Assembly: GCA_024641225.1 (NCBI GenBank)
Contig: JAHEDN010000126.1
Coordinates: 1 to 7,051 of the forward strand
DNA length: 7,051 nt
Reading direction: 5' to 3'
DNA from: Burkholderiales bacterium
GTDB lineage: Bacteria; Pseudomonadota; Gammaproteobacteria; Burkholderiales; Burkholderiaceae_F
The notes beneath the pieces are model-generated. The model saw only the letters and a list, made by a program, of their open reading frames with translations. It was not told the DNA's origin and did not search any database. Positions 1 through 5,743 of the stretch are shown here, piece after piece; position 1 is the stretch's first letter; each line of letters starts with the position of its first letter. The position numbers and the translations under genes were made by a program.

Positions 1-1641
1 GACCTGCAGGCAGCGATCCAGCAGATCGGTGCGGTCTACGTGTCGGCCCGTGTGCACGACGGCTGGGACCGCGTGCCCGAGGTACAGGCGCCGAAGTCGC
101 ACGCCGACGTGCCGGTGATCGGACCGGCGCTGGATCCGAAGAAGAACGGGGGTCACGCGTTCGCGCTGGTCGGCTACAACGAACACGGCTTCATCGTGCA
201 GAACTCGTGGGGGCCGGGATGGGGCGCAGGCGGATTTGCCGTGATGCCTTATCGCGACTGGGTTGCCGCAGCCACCGATGCCTGGGCAGTCGCGCTCGGC
301 GTGCCGCAGCATCTCACGCCGGAGCGCATCGAGTCCGTGCGCTGGCCGTCGCGCAGCGGGCGTTCGCTCGGCTATTTCGATCTCGCCCTGCGCAATCCAC
401 GCAACCCACCCGACGATCCGTGGCCGATCGACCGGGGCTACGACTACCGTCCCTACGAGCCGTGGAGCACGGCGCAGGCGTACGGGCATTCGCTGGTCAC
501 CGGCAACGACGGACAGATCGTCGTTACTGACCTCACCGCCGGCGCGGGACAGGACAACATCGAGCGCTTTCTCGACGAGCTGCTGGTGCAGCGCCCGCTC
601 GCCTGGATGAAGACCACCGGCTCGAGCAAGCTGATGCTCTACGCGCATGGAGGGCTGAACAGCGAGGCCGATTCCATCGACCGGCTGCGCGTGCTGGCGC
701 CGTACTTCGAGGCCAACGGCATCTATCCGCTGTTCCTCACCTGGCGCACCGGGCCCGGCGAGACCGTCAGCGCGATGTTGGAAGACGTGTTCCGCGCGTA
801 TTTCGGCGCTGTGGACGAGGAAGCGATGCGCGCAGCCGGCTTCTTCGATCAACTGGCCGAGGCACGTGACCGACGCGTCGAGGAACTGGCACGGGGCTCG
901 ATCAAGGGGCTGTGGAGCGAGATGCGCGAAAACGCGGCGCGCAGCAGCGCGCGTGGTCACGGGCTGGACCGGCTGGCCGTCCATCTGGCGCGTCTGCGGG
1001 AGAAGCTCGAGAGCGGCAGCCTGGAACTGCATCTCGCGGGACATTCCGCCGGCTCGATCCTGCTGGGTCACCTGCTGCCGCTGCTGGCTGCCCCGCGCGA
1101 TGGCGCGGCGCCGGTCAAGGTGAAGAGCTGCACGCTGTATGCGGCGGCGTGCTCGGTGCAGTTCGCGGTGGACAGGTACCTGAAGAAAGGCGCGCGCGTG
1201 CTCAGGTCGAGTGACCTGCATCTGCACTATCTGTCGGACAAGAACGAGAAGGACGACTATCTGGCCGGCATCAAGGCCGCCGGGCTGCACCTGTACGGTA
1301 AGTCGCTGCTGTACCTGGTCAGCCGCGCCCTCGACGACGCGCGCAAGATCCCCCTGCTCGGGTTCGAACGCGCGGTGGAGAGCGGCTGGCATGGTGGCGA
1401 CGCGCAATGGCAGCGCGATCAATGGGCACCGGAACACTTGCCGTACATCGACGAGTGGCTGGCCGGCTTCAAGGGCCGGTGCCACCGCATCGACAAGCCG
1501 AGCGTGACGATCAACAAGCGCGGCAAGACCGCGCAGGCCCAGCACGGCGCCTTCGACAATGACCTGGAGACGGTGGGCGCCACGATCGAGCGCATCCGCG
1601 GCGCACCGCTGGTCAGCCCGATCGAGTGGCTGGATTACTGA
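1..1641 (+). CDS. Papain-like (C1) cysteine peptidase fused to alpha/beta-hydrolase, 5'-truncated
   Basis: The frame is open from base 1, so this is the last 546 residues of a longer protein; the GTG at 40 is probably internal. Residues about 1-100 match the second half of a papain fold. They hold the catalytic His in GGHAF (residue 52, bases 154-156) and the catalytic Asn in the QNSWGPGWG motif (residue 68, bases 202-204). The active-site Cys must lie upstream of the window. A Pro/Tyr-rich linker follows (about 110-190), then an alpha/beta-hydrolase domain. This has an HGG oxyanion-hole-like motif (residues 216-218), a GHSAG nucleophile elbow with Ser349 (bases 1045-1047), a plausible acid Asp413 and a plausible base His515 in the QHGAFDND motif. 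The protein probably carries two separate hydrolytic centres, a protease and an esterase/lipase-like one. Substrates and secretion cannot be judged without the N-terminus. It stands alone on the + strand and converges with the acetyltransferase gene. The fold assignments are solid; the biological role is unknown. Confidence 0.85.
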   Translation, partial: DLQAAIQQIGAVYVSARVHDGWDRVPEVQAPKSHADVPVIGPALDPKKNGGHAFALVGYNEHGFIVQNSWGPGWGAGGFAVMPYRDWVAAATDAWAVALGVPQHLTPERIESVRWPSRSGRSLGYFDLALRNPRNPPDDPWPIDRGYDYRPYEPWSTAQAYGHSLVTGNDGQIVVTDLTAGAGQDNIERFLDELLVQRPLAWMKTTGSSKLMLYAHGGLNSEADSIDRLRVLAPYFEANGIYPLFLTWRTGPGETVSAMLEDVFRAYFGAVDEEAMRAAGFFDQLAEARDRRVEELARGSIKGLWSEMRENAARSSARGHGLDRLAVHLARLREKLESGSLELHLAGHSAGSILLGHLLPLLAAPRDGAAPVKVKSCTLYAAACSVQFAVDRYLKKGARVLRSSDLHLHYLSDKNEKDDYLAGIKAAGLHLYGKSLLYLVSRALDDARKIPLLGFERAVESGWHGGDAQWQRDQWAPEHLPYIDEWLAGFKGRCHRIDKPSVTINKRGKTAQAQHGAFDNDLETVGATIERIRGAPLVSPIEWLDY

Positions 1642-1661
1642 GCGTGTCCTGCCGGACGCGC
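1642..1661 (+). terminator. Weak hairpin after the peptidase-hydrolase gene
   Basis: Directly after the TGA stop, GCGTGTCC (1642-1649) can pair with GGACGCGC (1654-1661) around a TGCC loop. This gives eight pairs including one U-G wobble in the + strand transcript; on the minus strand the wobble becomes an A-C mismatch. There is no T tract downstream, so it is not a classical intrinsic terminator. It fills most of the 24-base convergent gap and may simply protect or pause the + transcript. Confidence 0.3.
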
Positions 1662-1665
1662 GGCG

Positions 1666-2181
1666 CTACGGCAGCGTGCGGTCGCCCTGGCCGAGCGGCC
1701 GCTGCATCACCACCGAATCGACCCAGCGGCCAAACTTGAAGCCGACCGACTGCAACGTGCCGTGATGGGCGAAGCCGCAGGCGCGATGCAGTTCGATCGA
1801 GGCGGCGTTGGCCGAATCGCCGATCACCGCGAGCATCTGCCGGTAGCCGCGGCGCTCGCATTCGGCCACCAGCCGTGTCAGCAGTTGCCTGCCGATGCCG
1901 CGGCCGACTGCACTCGGCGTCACGTACACCGAGTCCTCGACCGTGTAGCGGTAGCCGGGGCGCGCGCGGTAGGCACTGGCGTAGGCATAGCCGAGCACCG
2001 TGTCGCCGTCGGTCGCGACGAGGTACGGATAGCCCGGTCCGGTGATGGATTCGAAACGGCCAAGCATCTCGGCCGGGGAGGGCGGCTCGATCTCGAAGCT
2101 CGCCAGACCGTGCCGCACGTGGTGCGCGTAGATGGCCTGGACAGCCGCGATGTCGGCGGGGGTCGCTGCGCGCAGTTCCAT
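1666..2181 (-). CDS. GNAT N-acetyltransferase, phosphinothricin/methionine-sulfoximine type
   Basis: A 171-residue single-domain GNAT enzyme transferring acetyl from acetyl-CoA to an amino group. The N-terminus (ATPAD, then IY at 17-18 and the LASFE motif at 26-30), the TVEDSVYV strand (80-87) and the acetyl-CoA pyrophosphate loop GRGIGRQLL (93-101) have the pattern and length of the PAT/Bar/MnaT (YncA) subfamily. Members of that group acetylate phosphinothricin, methionine sulfoximine or methionine sulfone. The LHRACGF segment (131-137) is the usual GNAT C-terminal helix. The ATG is preferred because family similarity begins at residue 2 and the next Met is at 39. No purine-rich Shine-Dalgarno sequence precedes it. 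A strong terminator ends 10 bases upstream, so expression may be low or depend on readthrough. The stop is TAG. Subfamily assignment is good; the physiological substrate is an inference. Confidence 0.88.
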   Translation of the reverse strand: MELRAATPADIAAVQAIYAHHVRHGLASFEIEPPSPAEMLGRFESITGPGYPYLVATDGDTVLGYAYASAYRARPGYRYTVEDSVYVTPSAVGRGIGRQLLTRLVAECERRGYRQMLAVIGDSANAASIELHRACGFAHHGTLQSVGFKFGRWVDSVVMQRPLGQGDRTLP

Positions 2182-2191
2182 TGGTGGCGCC

Positions 2192-2224
2192 CAGAAAAAG
2201 AGCGGCGCAGTGTGGCTGCGCCGC
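2192..2224 (-). terminator. Intrinsic terminator of the pfp-adk-hppA-ompA unit
   Basis: Read on the minus strand, a perfect 9-bp GC-rich stem GCGGCGCAG / CTGCGCCGC (2224-2216 with 2210-2202) closes a five-base loop. It is followed at once by TCTTTTTCT (2201-2193), the layout of a Rho-independent terminator. It begins 23 bases after the stop of the OmpA-domain gene and so marks the end of the minus-strand operon. The T tract is lacking on the other strand, so termination should be directional. Confidence 0.85.
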
Positions 2225-2247
2225 CCGCCCTTCCCTTTGACGAAGCG

Positions 2248-2721
2248 TCAGCGCAACGTGACCTCGACGCGGCGCGCTTCGTTCGGATCGCTTCCGCCCA
2301 CGGCGACCATGGGCCTGGCAAGTTCGATCCTCTGCTCATCGATACCCACGGAGACCAGCACGTCACGGACGGCCAGCGCGCGGCGCTTGGCGAGTTCCGC
2401 GTTGGCCGCCGCGTCGCCGCTGGCGTCGTGATAGCCGGAGATCACCAGTCTGGAACCCTCCAGCGCGAAGGCGGCGCGGATGGCCGGCCGGAGCAGCATC
2501 GGGGCATCCTCGGGGGGCTCGGCCTTGCCCGCTTCGAAATAGACCTTGCCGAGCACTCTCACGATGCTCGGCGCTGATGCTGCGGCAGACGCCGGCTTCG
2601 ACCCGGACTGTCCGATCGAGGTGCCGATCGCAATGGCGATCACGAACAGCGAGATGACGATCGCCAGCGTGATCGCGAGGAAGACCGCGTAGCCGGTCTC
2701 CTTGTCTTCTTCTTCGAACAC
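2248..2721 (-). CDS. Membrane-anchored OmpA-domain (peptidoglycan-binding) protein
   Basis: A 157-residue protein with a short acidic N-terminus (residues 2-9), one strongly hydrophobic helix (about 11-33) and a Ser/Ala/Pro linker (about 34-52). A C-terminal OmpA/MotB-like domain covers about 53-157. In that domain GYHDASGD (96-103) matches the GxTDxxG motif, with Asp99 at the diaminopimelate-binding position. Arg114 in KRRALAVRD matches the conserved binding Arg, and the end ARRVEV resembles the NRRVE signature. The uncleaved-looking helix suggests an inner-membrane anchor with the domain in the periplasm, as in MotB, rather than an outer-membrane barrel. The start is GTG, preceded by TGAGG that overlaps the hppA stop with a 10-base spacer. 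Only 12 bases separate the genes, so translation is probably coupled to the pyrophosphatase. A terminator follows. A role with the proton pump is inferred from position only. Confidence 0.85.
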   Translation of the reverse strand: MFEEEDKETGYAVFLAITLAIVISLFVIAIAIGTSIGQSGSKPASAAASAPSIVRVLGKVYFEAGKAEPPEDAPMLLRPAIRAAFALEGSRLVISGYHDASGDAAANAELAKRRALAVRDVLVSVGIDEQRIELARPMVAVGGSDPNEARRVEVTLR

Positions 2722-2731
2722 GGCGGTCTGG

Positions 2732-2736
2732 CCTCA
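2732..2736 (-). promoter_or_regulatory. Shine-Dalgarno of the OmpA-domain gene overlapping the hppA stop
   Basis: The minus strand reads TGAGG here: TGA is the hppA stop, and GAGG lies 10 bases before the GTG at 2721. The overlap, and the lack of another purine-rich site, support GTG as the start and suggest coupling by ribosomes finishing hppA. Confidence 0.55.
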
Positions 2737-4911
2737 GCGCAGCACGGTTTCGACGCGGCGCGGATCGGCGGGTTTGGCCGCAACGACGCGCTCCGCGTCG
2801 GCCGCGGCGACCGCCGGCACAACGACCGCGGCGGGTGCAGCGGCCTTCGGCGCAGGCGTGCCGCCGTGGATCGAGGCGATGATCGGCACGATCAGCAGCG
2901 CGACGATGTTGATGATCTTGATCAGCGGGTTGACCGCCGGGCCGGCCGTGTCCTTGTAGGGGTCGCCGACCGTGTCGCCGGTGACCGCCGCCTTGTGTGC
3001 GTCGGACCCTTTGCCGCCGTGGTGGCCTTCCTCGATGTACTTCTTGGCGTTGTCCCACGCGCCGCCGCCGGTGGTCATCGATATGGCGACGAACAGGCCG
3101 GTGACGATCGTGCCCATCAGCACGCCGCCGAGCGCGGCGGGGCCGAGGATCACACCGACCAGGATCGGCACCAGTACCGGCAGGATCGACGGGATCATCA
3201 TTTCCTTGATCGCCGAGGTGGTCAGCATGTCGACCGCACGGCTGTAATCGGGCTTGGCCGTGCCTTCCATGATCCCCGGGATCTCGCGGAACTGGCGGCG
3301 CACCTCCTCGACCACGCTTCCTGCCGCACGACCGACCGCCTCCATCGCCATGGCGCCGAACAGGAACGGGATCAGGCCGCCGATGAACAGGCCGATGATC
3401 ACCATGTGGTTCGACAGGTCGAAGGTCACTTTCAGTCCGGCCTGCTCGAGTCCGCCGGTGTAGTCGGCGAACAGCACCAGCGCGGCCAGGCCCGCCGAGC
3501 CGATCGCGTAGCCCTTGGTCACCGCCTTGGTGGTGTTGCCCACCGCGTCGAGCGGGTCGGTGATCGCGCGCACTTCCTTCGGCAGGCCGGCCATCTCGGC
3601 GATGCCGCCGGCGTTGTCGGTGATCGGGCCGTAGGCGTCGAGCGCCACGATGATGCCGGTCATCGACAGCATGGCCGTGGCGGCCACGGCGATGCCGTAC
3701 AGGCCGGCCAGCGAGTACGAGGCGAGGATCGCGGCCGAGATGGCCAGCACGGGCCAGGCGCATGCCTTCATCGACACCGCGATGCCGGCGATGATGTTGG
3801 TGGCATGGCCGGTGGTCGAAGCCTGCGCGACGTACTTGACCGGCGCAAACTGCGTCCCGGTGTAGTACTCGGTGATGTAGACGAGCGCGGCGGTCAAAAC
3901 CAGCCCGACCACCGCCGACAGGTACAGGTTCATCACCGTGACGCCGCCACTGGCAGCGACCGGGCCGAGGATCCAGTTGGTCACCGGATAGAACAGCACC
4001 AGCGAGATGACGCCGGCGACGATCAGGCCGCGGTAGAGCGCGTTCATGATCTTGCCGCCTTCGCGCGCCTTGACGAAGAAGCAGCCGAGGATCGACGAGA
4101 TGATCGACACGCCGGAGATGGCCAGCGGATAGATGATCCCAGCCTCGCCGGCATCCTTGAAGAAGAAGCCGCCGATCAGCATGGTGGCGATCACGGTCAC
4201 GGCAAACGTCTCGAACAGGTCGGCGGCCATGCCGGCACAGTCGCCGACGTTGTCGCCGACGTTGTCGGCGATCACCGCCGGGTTGCGCGGGTCGTCCTCC
4301 GGAATGCCGGCCTCGACCTTGCCGACCAGGTCGGCGCCGACGTCGGCGCCCTTGGTGAAGATGCCGCCGCCAAGCCGGGCGAAGATCGAGATCAGCGAGG
4401 CGCCAAAGGCAAACCCGATCATCGGGTGCAGCAGTTCACGGGTGCTGGCCGCCGCGTGCGTGGACTTCAGGATCCAGTAGAAGCCCGTCACGCCGATCAG
4501 TCCCAGGCCGACCACCAGCAGGCCGGTGATGGCGCCGCCGCGAAAAGCGATGTTGAGCGCCGCGTTCAGCCCCTGCGTGGCGGCCTGCGCGGTGCGGACG
4601 TTTGCACGCACCGAGACGTTCATGCCGATGTATCCGGCCGCCCCCGACAGCACCGCGCCGAGCACGAATCCAATCGCCGTCCACAGGCCGAGTTGCGGGA
4701 CCACGCCGATGATGATCGCAAGCACGACGCCGACGATCGCGATCGTGCGGTACTGGCGGTTCAGGTAAGCCTGCGCACCTTGTTGCACGGCGGCCGCGAT
4801 CTCCTGCATCCGAGCATTGCCCGCAGGCTGCTTCAGGATCCAGGTAATCGACCACGCGCCGAAAACCAAGGCCGCCAGCCCGCAGAGCAGGGCAAGAGCC
4901 AATCCAGACAT
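2734..4911 (-). CDS. hppA: Membrane-bound proton-translocating pyrophosphatase, K+-independent type
   Basis: A 725-residue integral membrane pump that couples PPi hydrolysis or synthesis to ion movement across the cytoplasmic membrane. The many hydrophobic segments fit the 16-helix family fold. Signature motifs are intact: DVGADLVGKVE (190-200), the Asp-rich DNVGDNVGDCAGMAADLFE (216-234), DAYGPITDN (425-433), GGAWDNAKK (616-624) and GDTVGDPYKDTAGPAVNP (645-662). In GNTTKAVTKG (458-467), Lys462 occupies the position that is Ala in K+-dependent enzymes. This predicts the K+-independent clade, whose characterised members pump protons. The start is well fixed by TAGGAG at 4918-4923. After the last helix (about 682) there is a 43-residue Ala/Pro-rich tail, longer than I expect for the family. 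By known topology it should be periplasmic. The gene lies between adk and the OmpA-domain gene. Confidence 0.96.
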   Translation of the reverse strand: MSGLALALLCGLAALVFGAWSITWILKQPAGNARMQEIAAAVQQGAQAYLNRQYRTIAIVGVVLAIIIGVVPQLGLWTAIGFVLGAVLSGAAGYIGMNVSVRANVRTAQAATQGLNAALNIAFRGGAITGLLVVGLGLIGVTGFYWILKSTHAAASTRELLHPMIGFAFGASLISIFARLGGGIFTKGADVGADLVGKVEAGIPEDDPRNPAVIADNVGDNVGDCAGMAADLFETFAVTVIATMLIGGFFFKDAGEAGIIYPLAISGVSIISSILGCFFVKAREGGKIMNALYRGLIVAGVISLVLFYPVTNWILGPVAASGGVTVMNLYLSAVVGLVLTAALVYITEYYTGTQFAPVKYVAQASTTGHATNIIAGIAVSMKACAWPVLAISAAILASYSLAGLYGIAVAATAMLSMTGIIVALDAYGPITDNAGGIAEMAGLPKEVRAITDPLDAVGNTTKAVTKGYAIGSAGLAALVLFADYTGGLEQAGLKVTFDLSNHMVIIGLFIGGLIPFLFGAMAMEAVGRAAGSVVEEVRRQFREIPGIMEGTAKPDYSRAVDMLTTSAIKEMMIPSILPVLVPILVGVILGPAALGGVLMGTIVTGLFVAISMTTGGGAWDNAKKYIEEGHHGGKGSDAHKAAVTGDTVGDPYKDTAGPAVNPLIKIINIVALLIVPIIASIHGGTPAPKAAAPAAVVVPAVAAADAERVVAAKPADPRRVETVLR

Positions 4912-4917
4912 GGGAAT

Positions 4918-4923
4918 CTCCTA
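4918..4923 (-). promoter_or_regulatory. Ribosome binding site of hppA
   Basis: TAGGAG on the minus strand sits 6 bases before the hppA ATG. It is a strong, well-spaced site that fixes the start of the pyrophosphatase at 4911. Confidence 0.8.
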
Positions 4924-4939
4924 ACTGATTAACGGGTGA

Positions 4940-4981
4940 GGTGAATCGTGCAACGTGCAGCGTGAAGCGAAAAACGTGAAA
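4940..4981. repeat. Heptanucleotide tandem repeat in the adk-hppA spacer
   Basis: On the + strand six consecutive 7-base units follow the consensus CGTGAAN: GGTGAAT, CGTGCAA, CGTGCAG, CGTGAAG, CGAAAAA, CGTGAAA. The register is perfect, and weaker copies may flank it (4933-4939). The array fills more than half of the 75-base spacer between the adk stop and the hppA ribosome site. Read in the mRNA sense it is a run of TTTCACG-like units. It does not encode a protein and forms no obvious hairpin. Confidence 0.75.
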
Positions 4982-4986
4982 CGCGG

Positions 4987-5640
4987 TCAGCTCAAGGCAT
5001 CGAAAACTCGCTGACGAATCTCTTCAACCGTTCCGCGGCCCTTGACCTTGCGATAGCGCGGTGCGGCGGGGTCGCCGGTGGCGGCCCACTTCGAGTAGTA
5101 GTCGACCAGTACGCTGGTCTGCGCGTGGTAGACCTCGAGGCGCTTGCGAACGACGGCTTCCATGTCGTCGTCGCGCTGGATCAGCGCCTCGCCGGTGACA
5201 TCGTCGCGTCCGGCCGCCTTCGGCGGGTTGTACTTGACGTGGTAGGTGCGGCCACTGGCCAGGTGCACTCGGCGGCCGCCCATGCGTTCGATGATGTCCT
5301 CGTCCGGCACGTCGATCTCGAGCACCACGTCTATCCTCACTCCGGCGGCCTTCATTGCTTCGGCCTGCGGGATCGTGCGCGGGAAACCGTCGAAGAGGTA
5401 ACCGGCGGCGCAGTCCGGCTCGCGCAGCCGTTCCTTGACCAGGCTGACGATGATGTCGTCGGACACGAGCTGGCCGGCGTCCATCACCTTCTTCGCGGCC
5501 TTCCCGAGCGGCGTGCCGGCCTTTACGGCGGTGCGCAGCATGTCTCCGGTGGAGATCTGCGGAATGCCGAACCGGTCTCTGATGAACGCGGCCTGGGTTC
5601 CTTTGCCCGCTCCGGGCGGCCCGAGCAAAATGATCCGCAT
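4987..5640 (-). CDS. adk: Adenylate kinase
   Basis: A 217-residue cytoplasmic enzyme catalysing ATP + AMP to 2 ADP, close to the usual length for the long bacterial form. Visible are the P-loop GPPGAGKGT (7-15, Lys13), STGDMLR (30-36, AMP site, Arg36), DGFPR (84-88, Arg88), and GRRVH (122-126, Arg123) opening the LID domain. YHVKYNPPK and DDVTG (146-150) follow, then the catalytic arginines Arg156 and Arg167, whose positions match those in the E. coli enzyme. The LID lacks the four Cys of zinc-binding Gram-positive forms, which fits a Gram-negative host. The ATG gives the canonical MRIILLGPPG start; GGAGG at 5644-5648 lies close to it (3 bases). The 103-base spacer to the upstream phosphofructokinase gene shows short GC palindromes (GGCGCGCC at 5679-5686, GCCGGC twice) but no T tract and no convincing promoter. 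Co-transcription with pfp is therefore likely but not proven. Confidence 0.98.
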   Translation of the reverse strand: MRIILLGPPGAGKGTQAAFIRDRFGIPQISTGDMLRTAVKAGTPLGKAAKKVMDAGQLVSDDIIVSLVKERLREPDCAAGYLFDGFPRTIPQAEAMKAAGVRIDVVLEIDVPDEDIIERMGGRRVHLASGRTYHVKYNPPKAAGRDDVTGEALIQRDDDMEAVVRKRLEVYHAQTSVLVDYYSKWAATGDPAAPRYRKVKGRGTVEEIRQRVFDALS

Positions 5641-5743
5641 CCCCCTCCGTGCCCCAGTCTCGGTTCTTCTTCGCCGCCGGCGCGCCCCTCGCCGGCAAGG
5701 CCCGGAAGTTTAACCGCTTTGCCCGCCTTGCTTCGCTCGGCGC

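Noticed and set aside
40..42. GTG at 40 as the true start of the + strand gene
   Set aside because: The frame is open to base 1, the residues before it fit the papain fold, and the start would fall inside the peptidase domain after the catalytic Cys region.
1762..2577. Open frame on the + strand opposite the acetyltransferase and OmpA genes
   Set aside because: It crosses two well-supported genes and a terminator, and its product has no recognisable fold; it is an antisense shadow.
2363..3763. Long minus-strand frame overlapping hppA and the OmpA gene
   Set aside because: The translation is Arg/Gly/His-rich with no recognisable motif, as expected for an out-of-frame shadow of two real genes.
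4241..4270. Direct repeat GCCGACGTTGTC in tandem
   Set aside because: It lies within hppA and encodes the conserved DNVGDNVGD motif, so protein function explains it.
2866..4932. Long open frame on the + strand opposite hppA (688 codons)
   Set aside because: It mirrors hppA in a GC-rich genome. The product is a low-complexity string rich in Asp, Arg, His and Gly with no domain, and hppA is unmistakable on the other strand.
5676..5696. Possible hairpin from two GCCGGC copies in the pfp-adk spacer
   Set aside because: The stem is only 6 bp, each copy is itself a palindrome, and no T tract follows on either strand. It is not supported as a terminator.
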